Shown here in pieces: positions 35,437 through 43,802 of a stretch of DNA of 64,000 nucleotides. A model generated the notes under the pieces. That model did no database searches, was not told the DNA's origin, and worked only from the letters and a program-made list of their open reading frames with translations. The stretch is from SMYC01 sp965197495. Lineage in GTDB: Bacteria > Acidobacteriota > Vicinamibacteria > Marinacidobacterales > SMYC01. The position numbers and the translations under genes were made by a program. Numbering within the stretch: position 1 is the first letter of the stretch; every line of letters starts with the position of its first letter. The stretch spans positions 1,860,001 through 1,924,000 of the forward strand of contig OZ240210.1 in the NCBI GenBank assembly GCA_965197495.1. The letters are read 5' to 3'.

Positions 35437-36569
35437 TGGTGGCGGCCGAGGAGCTGGCGGGGCAGATTGGGCAGACGACGGAAGCCTGCGAGGCTCTGGG
35501 TGTGGCTCGTTCCACGCTGTATCGCAGGCGCCAGGTGACGCCCGAACCGAAGCGGCGTCCTCGGCCGCACCGAGCCCTCGACGAGACTGAGCGCGAGTAA
35601 GTCCTCGGGGCCTCGCACTGTGAGCGGTTCGTCGACAAGGCGCCCGCCCAGGTGTGGGCCACGCTTCTGGACGAGGGAACCTACCTCTGCTCGATTCGCA
35701 CGATGTATCGGATTTTGGAGGAGCACGGCGAGGTCCGAGAGCGCCGGAACCAACGGCGCCATCCGAACTACACGAAGCCGGAGCTGCTGGCCGAAGCGCC
35801 CAACCAGGTTTGGTCGTGGGATATTACGAAGCTTCGTGGCCCCGTCAAGTGGACCTACTACTACCTCTACGTCATCCTCGACATCTTCTCCCGCTACGTG
35901 GTTGGCTGGATGCTGGCTCACCGAGAAAGTGCGGCGCTCGCGCAACGCCTCATCGCCGAGAGCTGTCGCAAGCAGGACATTGAACCCGACCAGCTCACCC
36001 TTCACGCGGACCGTGGCAGCTCGATGAGAAGCAAGCCCGTGGCTCTGCTCCTGGCTGACCTCGGAGTTACCAAGACCCACTCCAGACCTTACGTCTCGAA
36101 CGACAATCCCTACTCCGAGTCCCAGTTCAAGACGATGAAGTACTGTCCTCAGTTTCCGAGCCGTTTTGGTTCCGCCGAAGACGGCCGGCTGTTCTGCGGC
36201 GGTTTCTTCGACTACTACAACTACGAGCACCGGCACTCAGGAATCGGCTTCATGACGCCGGCCGACGTTCACTATGGTCGCGCCGAACAGCTCACCACCG
36301 CTCGGCGCCAGATCCTTCTCGAAGCTCATCGGACTCATCCCGAACGCTTCGTTCGCGGAACGCCACAACCTCCCGTTTTGCCTCCTCAGGCTTGGATCAA
36401 CCCGCCGACGGAGAAAACGACGCTCCTGAATGCCGCACAAGCCACTCTCGCGGCGGCGTCCATACCTGGGGTACCCCCTTTTTCTGCTCCACGAAACGAG
36501 ATCTCGATCGATGCAGATGTGGACCGCACCGGCGCCACGAGCCTCCCGACGCTAATCGAGGCTCACTAA
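35436..36569 (+). pseudogene. IS3-family OrfB transposase with an in-frame TAA
   Basis: 377 codons with a TAA at codon 55 (35598-35600) between 'DETERE' and 'VLGASHCERF'. The rve core downstream is intact: Asp in 'VWSWDITKLRGP', Asp in 'LTLHADRGSS', Glu in 'NPYSESQFKTMKY'. The C-terminus is longer than usual and Pro/Ala-rich. Without suppression only the core from an internal start near 35652 could be made. Confidence 0.88.
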
Positions 36570-36603
36570 ATGCAGCTCGCGAGTGTCTCAAAGTTGTTGA
36601 CAC

Positions 36604-36812
36604 GTACCGAACAGTCTCCGGAAAACCCGGGGCGGTTCACTATTCCGAAACGTCTCGGCAAAGCCGGTCTTGAGTTCGTTTGTATTTTTGGACACGACGG
36701 GCTCGCTCTTGCGACTGTTTTCGAATATCCGGGTCTGGACCTCGAGCGTCTATCTCTCGCGGTATCTATGCCAGCGGTGCCAGCGGCAGCCGAACGCCTA
36801 GATGTGCTATAG
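36604..36812 (+). other. IS ends, then the tail of an unknown gene
   Basis: 36614-36640 (CTCCGGAAAACCCGGGGCGG) is an IS3-type end also seen at 62016. 36665-36702 is an element B tip. After it the frame 'LALATVFEYPGLDLERLSLA' to 'AAAERLDVL' ends at 36812 and may be the last 35 residues of a gene that preceded the rhodanese. Confidence 0.5.
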
Positions 36813-36830
36813 GTCGCAGTGGAGGTGACC

Positions 36831-37280
36831 ATGAAACGACTCTATTGACTCCCCGCGGCAGCGCTGTTCGCCTGCGGTGGTGGGGACGGCGGGGGACACG
36901 AGGAGCCCGCTTCCTCATCGGCGCCGGTCGAGCCGGCTGAATCGGCGACCGACACGATCGACGAAGCGCGGCAGCTCAAAGGCGAGGAGCTCGCGGCAGC
37001 GCTGAATGACTCGAACGTCTTTCTCCTCGATGTACGAAACCCCGAAGAGTTGGAGGAATTGGGTACGGTCGAGGGCTACACCAACATCCCCATCGACCAA
37101 CTTACCGATCGGCTCGACGAGCTACCGAAGGACAAACCCATCCTCACCGCCTGAAACGGCGGAGGACGAGCCGCGCGTGCCGCGGCCTTGCTGAAAGAAA
37201 ATGGGTTCGAGGTCATCGGTTTCTGCGGGATGAGAGACTACGATGGCGAGAAGATCTATCCGAAGGCAAGCTCCGAGTGA
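36831..37280 (+). pseudogene. Rhodanese-domain lipoprotein with TGA at the catalytic cysteine
   Basis: Strong ribosome site GGAGGTG before ATG 36831. The frame of 149 codons runs to TGA 37278 and is a clean rhodanese lipoprotein: lipobox 'AALFACGGG', a low-complexity linker, 'ALNDSNVFLLDVRNPEELEE', then the active-site loop, then 'AARAAALLKENGFEVIGFCG'. Two in-frame TGA codons interrupt it: codon 6 (36846-36848, where Trp would fit) and codon 108 (37152-37154), exactly where the nucleophilic Cys of the CxxGxR loop belongs (TGA-N-G-G-G-R-A). A selenocysteine reading of the second is possible, but the first argues for a decayed gene. Confidence 0.7.
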
Positions 37281-37372
37281 CCGAAACGCTCTAGTTTCCG
37301 GTTGCGCGGGTGCTTGCGCTGTTTACTGTTGGTGATGTGTACGTATCCCTTTTGCAAAAGAGGCTGTGCCTT
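37281..37372. other. Short intergenic piece with element D-type tip
   Basis: It ends in TGTGCCTTCTATTTAT, the element D tip into which ISL3 copy 3 inserted. Confidence 0.6.
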
Positions 37373-37380
37373 CTATTTAT

Positions 37381-39098
37381 GGTTCTCCTGTCGTTTCTGG
37401 GGATCTGATTTGGGCGCGAGGGTATGGCCTATGGACGCTGCCGCGATTGTGGAAAACACCGGAAACTCCTGGAGAGAGAGGCGTTAGGGATGGGTTGTGA
37501 GCAGGTACAAACGTAGCAGCGGCGTTTTCCACAATCGCTTGGAAAACGCTTCGCGTTTCCCACAAGCGCCCACAGGCCCCTCCTGATATATACAAGAAGG
37601 ATTCATTCATTTGGAATAAGGAAGGGGAGGCATCGATCAGTGGAGGCTATGGAAAACGCCCTTCCAGGCTTCGAAGAGAGCTCAGTCGTGAGCAAGGCCT
37701 TGAACGATCCGGACCGTGGGGGCGTTTCCCACAGCCTCGTTTCGCGCTGCGGGGCAGTGGCATTTGGTGAGGCCTGTGGGTTGAGAGGGTAAGCCATGTT
37801 TAGATGCGCATCGGCGAGAACGCTAGAATCCTTTTTCGGCAAGAAAAAGGAGCGTTCTCGCGATGCGCGTTACCACGTTAGTCAACAAGCTCATCGGATT
37901 GCAAGGCCTGTGGGTCCGAAATTTCCACTTCCAGGCGGACAAAGCCAGAGTGGTGGTGGATGTCGTACCACGGAGGAGGAAGCCTCTGTGCGGGGTTTGC
38001 GGTCGAAAGGTCCGCAAGAACAAAGATCGCTACAATCGTTACTGGCGGCACTTGGACCTGTTCGGTGTCCGGAGCTATCTTCGCTACTCGATCCGGCGAG
38101 TGGTTTGTCGGCGTTGTGGCGTGGTCAAAGAAAAGGTGCCTTGGGCCGACAAGGGGAGCCGCTTTACCAAGAGCTTCGAACAAGAGGTAGCGTGGCTGGC
38201 ACAGAGGACAGACGTCAGCGCCGTAGCGAACTATTTCCGAGTGACGTGGCGTTCGGTGCGACGGATCATCCAGCGGGTGGTTGCCGAGCAACGGGATGAG
38301 CGGCGCGAGCTCGATGGATTGCGGGTGATTGGGATGGACGAGATCAGCTACCGCAAACGCCATAAGTACTTAACAGTGGTAATAGACCATCTCAGCGGCC
38401 GGGTCGTCTGGGCGGGAAAGGAGCGCAAGGCCAAGACGCTGCTGCGGTTTTTCCGCAAGCTCGGACCACAAAGAGCCGCGGAGCTCGAAGCGGTCAGCAT
38501 GGACATGTGGGAGCCGTACATAACTGTCGTCGGCAAAAAGGCTCCTCAGGCACGGGTGATCTTTGACCGCTTCCACATCGTCAAGCATCTGAACGAGGCC
38601 GTGGATAAGACCCGGCGCGAGCTGGTGCGCGAGCTCAAAGGGACTGCCCGGCGCAACCTCAAGAACACCAAGTTTCCCCTTCTCAAGGCCAAACACAACC
38701 GCAGCGCGAAAGACAAACGGGTGCTCCGCGAGCAGGTGCGAGCTAATCGTCGCCTCTACCGCGCCATGCTTCTGCGCGACGACTTCATGGACCTCTACAC
38801 CTACAAAACCGAGACATGGGCCAAGAAGTTTCTCCGAGGATGGCTGCGGCGCGCTATGAGCTCGAGGATAGAGCCCGTCAAACGCGCGGCGAAGATGATC
38901 CGCAGCCACTTCGATGGCGTCATCGCGTGGGTCACGTGGAGACTCAGCAACGGCCGACTCGAAGGAATGAACAACAAAATCCGGCTGCTGAGCCACCGCA
39001 GCTTTGGACTCCACTCTGCCGAAGCTCTCATCAGTCTCGTCTACCTAAACTGTGGCGGTCTCACCCTCGAGAGGATCCACTGAAACGGCAGGAGAGGC
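37381..39098 (+). mobile_element. ISL3-family insertion sequence, copy 3 (complete)
   Basis: 1718 bp with the same ends as copies 1 and 2 and a perfect 8-bp target duplication CTATTTAT (37373-37380 and 39099-39106). The leader has more substitutions than that of copies 1 and 2, so this copy is somewhat more diverged. Confidence 0.95.
37863..39083 (+). CDS. ISL3-family transposase, copy 3
   Basis: 406 residues. A few replacements from copies 1 and 2 ('VRNFHFQADK', 'CGVCGRKVRKN', 'FGVRSYLRYS', 'GVVKEKVPW'); catalytic motifs unchanged. Here the codons upstream of ATG 37863 are frameshifted by changes in the loop of the start-region hairpin, while both hairpin arms (37803-37822, 37850-37869) are kept. 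This is the best evidence that the hairpin is a nucleic-acid element and not protein. Confidence 0.95.
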   Translation: MRVTTLVNKLIGLQGLWVRNFHFQADKARVVVDVVPRRRKPLCGVCGRKVRKNKDRYNRYWRHLDLFGVRSYLRYSIRRVVCRRCGVVKEKVPWADKGSRFTKSFEQEVAWLAQRTDVSAVANYFRVTWRSVRRIIQRVVAEQRDERRELDGLRVIGMDEISYRKRHKYLTVVIDHLSGRVVWAGKERKAKTLLRFFRKLGPQRAAELEAVSMDMWEPYITVVGKKAPQARVIFDRFHIVKHLNEAVDKTRRELVRELKGTARRNLKNTKFPLLKAKHNRSAKDKRVLREQVRANRRLYRAMLLRDDFMDLYTYKTETWAKKFLRGWLRRAMSSRIEPVKRAAKMIRSHFDGVIAWVTWRLSNGRLEGMNNKIRLLSHRSFGLHSAEALISLVYLNCGGLTLERIH

Positions 39099-39106
39099 CT
39101 ATTTAT

Positions 39107-39202
39107 TCATCCGTGCGCACCGAACTTGATTAGTCTCCGATCTGCCGGGACCATGCCGGCATGATTTCGTCGTTTGTTCGCACTCTCGTCTCTGCCCGTC
39201 GG
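39107..39202 (+). repeat. Element D left end
   Basis: TCATCCGTGCGCACCGAACT and on, about 90 bp matching 16875-16965, broken after CGCACTCTCGTCTCTGCC. It is joined to a right-end scrap (CGGGAAGCCGCATGAGTATT). Confidence 0.85.
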
Positions 39203-39225
39203 GAAGCCGCATGAGTATTTTGACC

Positions 39226-39542
39226 TCACGGGCACGGGTGGCGCCTTCGTGGGGCGGGCAAGCCACAGGGGGCGCTGTGGGGCCGCGAGACGATGACCGA
39301 GCTGACAGCCCGCAGCAGCCAAGCATCCGGCGGGCGTCCTCGCAGACCTCGGTTACGGGATGCCCGGTCGGACACCGCTTCGTCGGAACACCGCGGGTCG
39401 GCTTCGGGTCGTCCGAGACGGGGCAAAACTACCGGTTGGGCTACAGCCTCGGCCTGCTGGATAGCAGGGAGGGTCCCGCGTTCGAGTTGGGCGTCAATGC
39501 CGAGCGCCGGAAGCACGCCCACATCAACAGCACGGAGCATGC
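39226..39542 (+). pseudogene. Outer-membrane beta-barrel fragment, frameshifted
   Basis: Pieces in two frames: 'ARVAPSWGGQATGGAV', 'VGHRFVGTPRVGFGSSE', 'NYRLGYSLGLLDSREG' and 'PAFELGVNAERRKHA'. They align with the barrel end at 39800-40192 on the other strand and belong to the C-terminal barrel of a large surface protein. At least two frameshifts. Cut by an element A end. Confidence 0.7.
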
Positions 39543-39692
39543 CGTCCTGTGCCAAAACTCGGCCCTTTTGAAATAGCCCACAAAATCAGCAGCTTAGACG
39601 CCCTTGGAATCCGCGCAAAATCCAGGGTATTTCGCGCCGCAGGGCTGACTTCCGACACCCATGAGCTGGCGGATGAATAAATAGAAGGCACA
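39543..39692 (+). repeat. Element A end plus flanking repeat shared with 9367
   Basis: 39543-39600 is the solo element A end. GACGCCCTTGGAATCCGCGC and on matches 9419-9480. It then meets an inverted element D tip (GGATGAATAAATAGAAGGCA). Confidence 0.85.
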
Positions 39693-39784
39693 GCCGATCT
39701 GACCCCAAAATGTTGGCAACGCCGCGCTCAAGCTACATCATCTAGCGGCCCGCTTCGAGCTTGAGACCTCAACTTGACAATACC
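39693..39784. repeat. Second copy of the IS6-tipped MITE, one end missing
   Basis: GCCGATCTGACCCCAAAATG through CCTCAACTTGACAATACC, about 90% identical to 4588-4678; the left 29 bp are absent. Confidence 0.85.
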
Positions 39785-39799
39785 GTCCCGAAGCCGCCC

Positions 39800-40192
39800 C
39801 TACCAGCCCACCGAGGCCCGGGCGAGCACTCCGTTGTCCGCGCCGTCTCCCATCGGACTCTCCCGGCGCTGCGCATCGACGCCCAGCTCGAACGCCGTAC
39901 CCTCGCCGTTCATTACGCCGAGGCTGTAGCCGACCCGATAGTCCCGTCCGTACGCGGAGGTCCCGACGCCGAACGTGGGCGTCCCGACGAAGCGGCTGCC
40001 CACCGGCAGCCCGTAGCCGACCTCCGCGTCAAGCCGGGTGCCGTTGGCGACGCCGCCGGGCGCCAGCCCCGCCATCGTCTCTCTGCCCCACAGCGCCTCG
40101 GCCCCGCTCGTCGCTTGGCCGCCCCACGACGGCGCCACGCGCGCCGTAAAGCCCAGCGGCGTCGACAGCGTCGGGTTGTAGCTCAGTGACAC
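39800..40192 (-). pseudogene. C-terminal outer-membrane beta-barrel fragment
   Basis: About 130 codons: 'RVAPSWGGQATSGAEALWGR', 'EVGYGLPVGSRFVGTPTFGV', 'DYRVGYSLGVMNGEGTAFEL' and the final 'ARASVGW', a C-terminal aromatic residue expected for assembly by the outer-membrane machinery. Alternating hydrophobic strands fit an autotransporter-like barrel. The N-terminus is cut at about 40190 by an element C end. Confidence 0.7.
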
Positions 40193-40289
40193 CTGTGCTA
40201 CGCAATAAATCGATCCGGCGTTGATTGCACGTTCTAGACCTACTATGTTTGGCTGCTTCTGGCCAATCTTCTTTTTTGCGGAGCACAGC

Positions 40290-40518
40290 CCATTCCAAAG
40301 TACAGAAGCGAGCCAGTAAGCGCGACGAGCTCTATGAACAGCAACGACCCATTCAAGAGCGAAGGCCGCTCCACCACCGCAAGCGCTCCCAGTGAGATGG
40401 CGATCCCTAGAAGAACGAATTGCTCCCAGGGGTATCGCCGAAACTTCCCTTTCCGGAGCGTCCAGAAAAAGACGTAAACGGCCGATACAAGGAACAATAT
40501 CCCGAAGATCGACAGCAT
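40290..40518 (-). pseudogene. Small membrane protein downstream of the symporter, 3'-truncated
   Basis: Starts ATG 40518, 46 bp after the symporter stop. About 76 codons with three hydrophobic helices ('MLSIFGILFLVSAVYVFFW', 'FVLLGIAISLGALAVV', 'LFIELVALTGSLLYFGMG') before an element C end at about 40289. The location suggests the same operon as the symporter. Family unknown. Confidence 0.6.
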
Positions 40519-40563
40519 CGCGTAACGTTCAGCCTCCCTCGCAATCTTACTGCGCCGGAAAGA

Positions 40564-42033
40564 TCAAGGAAAGAAGCGCTCGACTACGTCCTTGTCTGGA
40601 GGTCGGGTCACGAGAGACAGAGCCACGACACTCAACGTTGCGCCGGCGAAGAGGAACACAACTGGCATGATGCCGCTTCCGGCCACCGTGTACTCCCCCG
40701 GCGTTTCGAGCCCGCGCAAAAAGAACAGGGCCCAGAGCCCGCCAACGGTCACGATAGCGCTGCTAATCCCTGCCGCCGTGCTGCGTCGCCAGTAAAGGGC
40801 CGCGACGACGACAGGAAACAGTCCGGCAAAGCCACTCAACGACCAGACGCCGACGCTGAAAATGGATCGAGAGGTCACCATCGCGAGCACGAAGACCGCC
40901 GCCAGGAAAATCAGCGCGAAGAGCCGGCCGAAGAGCACTTGTTTGCTCTCCGACAAGCGATCGTGAAACCCGTAGTGGCGCACGATGTCCTGCGTGAAGA
41001 GCGTACCTGCCGCCAGGGTCTGCGAGTCGAGAGACGACATAATCGCAGCGAAGACGCCCGCGGCAAGCAGCCCCGCTAGCAAGCCGCCGGAGTTCTCCAG
41101 AATCAAGTGCACGAGCACCGGACCTTGGATCGGCGGTGGGAAGTCGATGTGGCCCACGAGGCCGAGAACGACGCTGGGAAACCACACCACGGCGATGAAG
41201 ATCGGATAGAGGATGATCGTGGCGCGAAACGCATGGGCGCTTCTAGCCGATAGCCAATGACCGAAAATATGCGGGAAGACCCCGGCCGAGAGAGGTACGA
41301 GCAAATAGGACCCCATGCGAAAAAGCTCGTGGCGGCTCCAGCCGATACGCAGGAGCTCGGGATTGCGCTCGTAAAGCGTCTCCATCGCCATCCCAAGGCC
41401 GCCGTAGCGGCCCACGATCACGTAGAAAGCCAGGCCCCCGACGGTCATGAAGACGATCGTTTGGAAAGTATTGGCCCAGGCCGTGCTCCTCATTCCTCCA
41501 TAGCTCACGTAGCTGAAGATGACCCCGCACATGAGAAGGCTCCCGACCCAATTGGGGAGGCCCTCCTCGGCCCCGCCGGTCATCGCGGTCAAGACGTCAC
41601 CCCCACCTTTGACCCCGATGAGGACATAGGGCACGAGCAATCCGATCAAGACGACGAATAAGAGCAACCCGAGACCGTCTGACTGGTAGCGGTCTCGGAA
41701 GAACTGAACCTGAGTCAAGTAGCCGTGGCGCTTGCCGAGCCACCAGAGTCGGGTGCCGATGAAGTAGAAGACGAGCGGGGCTATGAGAGCGGAGCTAGAG
41801 CCCATGAGCGCGAAGACTTCGATGCCGCGCAGATGCGCCTCCCCCGAGGAGCCCAGAATCGTGAAGGCGGTCATGTGGGTTCCAAAGAGCGTCATCAAGA
41901 GAACGAAGGACCCGATAGTGCGACTGGCGAGGAAGTAGTCCTCGCCGGTTCCACGAAAGAGTCGGTGACCGAGGAACCCGATGGCGAGAACGATGGCGAG
42001 GTAGCCGAGGATGACGGCGAGAACCGGAGTCAC
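40564..42033 (-). CDS. Sodium:solute symporter (SSS family)
   Basis: 489 residues with the start placed at GTG 42033, 13 bp after the DUF3311 stop; the longer frame from 42078 would overlap that gene. About 13 membrane helices. 'EDYFLASRTIGSFVLLMTLF' and 'HMTAFTILGSSGEAHLRG' match the first helices of the LeuT-fold SSS family, 'SYVSYGGMRSTAWANTFQTI' the conserved helix after them, and 'MSSLDSQTLAAGTLFTQDI' the late Ser-rich sodium-site helix. Substrate unknown. The pairing with DUF3311 is typical. Intact. Confidence 0.9.
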   Translation of the reverse strand: MTPVLAVILGYLAIVLAIGFLGHRLFRGTGEDYFLASRTIGSFVLLMTLFGTHMTAFTILGSSGEAHLRGIEVFALMGSSSALIAPLVFYFIGTRLWWLGKRHGYLTQVQFFRDRYQSDGLGLLLFVVLIGLLVPYVLIGVKGGGDVLTAMTGGAEEGLPNWVGSLLMCGVIFSYVSYGGMRSTAWANTFQTIVFMTVGGLAFYVIVGRYGGLGMAMETLYERNPELLRIGWSRHELFRMGSYLLVPLSAGVFPHIFGHWLSARSAHAFRATIILYPIFIAVVWFPSVVLGLVGHIDFPPPIQGPVLVHLILENSGGLLAGLLAAGVFAAIMSSLDSQTLAAGTLFTQDIVRHYGFHDRLSESKQVLFGRLFALIFLAAVFVLAMVTSRSIFSVGVWSLSGFAGLFPVVVAALYWRRSTAAGISSAIVTVGGLWALFFLRGLETPGEYTVAGSGIMPVVFLFAGATLSVVALSLVTRPPDKDVVERFFP

Positions 42034-42046
42034 CAGGGCTCCAAGC

Positions 42047-42247
42047 TCACTCCTCGTCCAAGTATCGTGGCCAGCCAAGGCGAACGATGACGAGCATGAC
42101 GAGGGAAAGAAAGAAGCTGAAGAGAAGATGGTAGAGAAGATTCGAGGGGAAGCCCCAGATCAAGCGAGCGTCGTTCCACATCCAGTAGTTCAGGTGCATT
42201 GCCACGAGTACTGGAAGTAGTCCGAGCAACCGTTTCGGGTAAATCAC
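42047..42247 (-). CDS. DUF3311 small membrane protein
   Basis: 66 residues from GTG 42247. Two helices: 'LLGLLPVLVAMHLNYWMW' and 'LLYHLLFSFFLSLVMLVIV', joined by 'WGFPSNL'. This fits DUF3311, a short protein usually encoded just ahead of an SSS symporter, as here. Probably an accessory membrane subunit; the function is not proven. Confidence 0.8.
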   Translation of the reverse strand: MIYPKRLLGLLPVLVAMHLNYWMWNDARLIWGFPSNLLYHLLFSFFLSLVMLVIVRLGWPRYLDEE

Positions 42248-42259
42248 CGGCGAAGGCTA

Positions 42260-42607
42260 GCACGAACTCGCTACGGCTCGCGATTTCGAGCTTAATCTTT
42301 TCGAGGCCACCGGCCGAGCTCTCCGGTGACGATCACACTCTCGAGCGCACCGCTCCCCGACGACGCCATCGGAAGCGATGTCCAAGTCATAGACGACTTT
42401 TCGAAATCCCTGTGGCATACTGAATCATCACAAGAAAAGAATCCAACTAGGCGCTTCCACGGTCAACAGAGTCGGGGTCGGTGCGCGGATGTGCATCGAT
42501 TCACGCGCTACCGTTGCCCCCGCGGAAGCGCTCGATGACCCCAGCAGAACGGATTCTTGTTCTCCGGTTGCTGGGATATCGCAAGGATGCCGTTCGGAGG
42601 TGCTTGT
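42260..42607. other. 350-bp region between divergent transcripts
   Basis: No gene seen. It must contain the promoters of the minus-strand symporter operon and the plus-strand fragment at 42608, but no clear boxes were identified. Confidence 0.5.
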
Positions 42608-42703
42608 ATGAAGCGACTTTCCGCTCCATTGGTTGCTATCGTGTTGTGTTGCGCGCTGCCCGTGGAGCTACGCGCTCAGGCAGTTCAAAACATCGTTCTC
42701 CGG
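42608..42703 (+). pseudogene. 5' end of a secreted-protein gene cut by IS6
   Basis: Ribosome site GGAGGTG before ATG 42608. The 32 codons visible are a signal peptide: 'MKRLSAPLVAIVLCCALPVE' then 'LRAQAVQNIVLR'. The gene stops at the IS6 tip at 42704; its remainder is not found across the element. Confidence 0.6.
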
Positions 42704-43509
42704 GGTATTGTCAAGTTGACGTTGAGCGAGCGAACCTATCGCGTCGAGCTGACTTCCTTTGCTCTCATCGGACGGCACAGGTTACCTCCTGCCAGACGAT
42801 GAAAGCGCGGTCTCGTAGCTCCCGATGATGATGCGCTTGCAACAAATGCCGTCCGACGCGAAAGAGATTTTGCACGAGTCCATGCACGGTCAAGAATCGT
42901 TGCGCCTGCCCAGGAGCTTTAAACTTCCGCATCTGTCGTTCCCGTTGTCGCGTCGGTTCGTGCGAGACTTCGGCTAGGTTGTTTCTGTACTGGTCAGTGT
43001 CGTGGACGACGGACGGCATGACGTCGCGGTGAGCGGCGCTGTAGCTTCTCAGTTTGTCGGTGACCAGCTGCCAGGGCGGACGGCCTTGCCCCTTCAACAG
43101 CTTGCGGAAGAATCGTTTGGCGGCTTTCTGATCACGGCGAGGCTGGACGAGGATATCGATTACATCACCATCTTGGTCTACCGCGCGCCAGAGGTATTGG
43201 CGTTCACCTTGTATCTTTATGAAGACCTCGTCCAGGTGCCATGTGTCACCGAGACGACCCTGCCGACGCTTCAGTCGCCGAGCGTATTCCGGCCCGAACT
43301 TAATGCACCACAGTCGGACCGCTTCGTAAGAAACCGTGATGCCTCGCTGAGCGAGCAACTCTTCGACGTTTCGAAAGCTCACGCAGAATCGGTGGTAGAG
43401 CCAGACGGCGTGGCTGATGATTTCCGGTGGAAATCGATAGCCGTGGTAGCTTGGCGCATCGGTCTTCATTGGACCATTCTGTCAGTCACCAGCTCAATTT
43501 GACAATACC
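42704..43509 (-). mobile_element. IS6-family insertion sequence
   Basis: 806 bp with 16-bp tips GGTATTGTC-AAGTTGA (42704) and the complement of TCAATTT-GACAATACC (ending 43509), one mismatch. Flanks TTCTCCGG and TTCGAGAC are not duplicates, so the element took part in a rearrangement, as IS6 cointegrate chemistry would allow. Confidence 0.9.
42765..43469 (-). CDS. IS6-family transposase
   Basis: 234 residues, the usual length. 'YRFPPEIISHAVWLYHRFCV' N-terminus, HTH 'EELLAQRGITVSYEAVRLW', then the DDE core: Asp in 'TWHLDEVFIKIQGERQYLWR', Asp in 'LVTDKLRSYSAAH', Glu in 'RQRERQMRKFK'. It appears intact. The IS6 tips also cap the MITE copies at 4559 and 39693, which this enzyme might mobilise. 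Confidence 0.95.
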   Translation of the reverse strand: MKTDAPSYHGYRFPPEIISHAVWLYHRFCVSFRNVEELLAQRGITVSYEAVRLWCIKFGPEYARRLKRRQGRLGDTWHLDEVFIKIQGERQYLWRAVDQDGDVIDILVQPRRDQKAAKRFFRKLLKGQGRPPWQLVTDKLRSYSAAHRDVMPSVVHDTDQYRNNLAEVSHEPTRQRERQMRKFKAPGQAQRFLTVHGLVQNLFRVGRHLLQAHHHRELRDRAFIVWQEVTCAVR

Positions 43510-43802
43510 TTCGAGACATCTTCTTGGCGACGACGATTCCTTTGTGGTTGCGGATCGAGGTTTTCCTGCTCACTGGGGCACGCAACCCGGTCTCTTCCGC
43601 ACCTGAACCACTGCCCGCAGCCGCGTAGCAACACTTGATGGCGGAAGCACCATGACCGAACGGGGCCTCGCGGGCCACTAAGAAAAATCGTTTGATTTCA
43701 AATAGACCAGACTTTTCGGGGATTACAGCCCTTGAGTCTTCGCTCGGAGTAGAATACCGTTCCCGATCGTCCGTGAGACGTCGAACCCAAGTGGAGGAAT
43801 TC
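43510..43802. other. 290 bp of mixed IS scraps
   Basis: GCAACACTTGATGGCGGAAG near 43628 (also near 20618 and inverted near 61785) and TTTCAAATAGACCAGACTT near 43697 (element A-like) are terminal scraps. The rest is probably the promoter region of the next gene. Confidence 0.5.

Larger units (their letters stand above)
34904..36603 (+). mobile_element. IS3-family insertion sequence, complete but with a stop in orfB
   Basis: About 1700 bp. Terminal inverted repeat: GTGCCAACATCGCTGAGACA near 34904 against the complement of TGTCTCAAAGTTGTTGACAC ending at 36603. It holds orfA and orfB with an overlapping stop/start. No direct target repeat seen. Confidence 0.75.

Noticed and set aside
42696..43517. 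Target duplication for the IS6 element
   Set aside because: TTCTCCGG and TTCGAGAC share only three bases.
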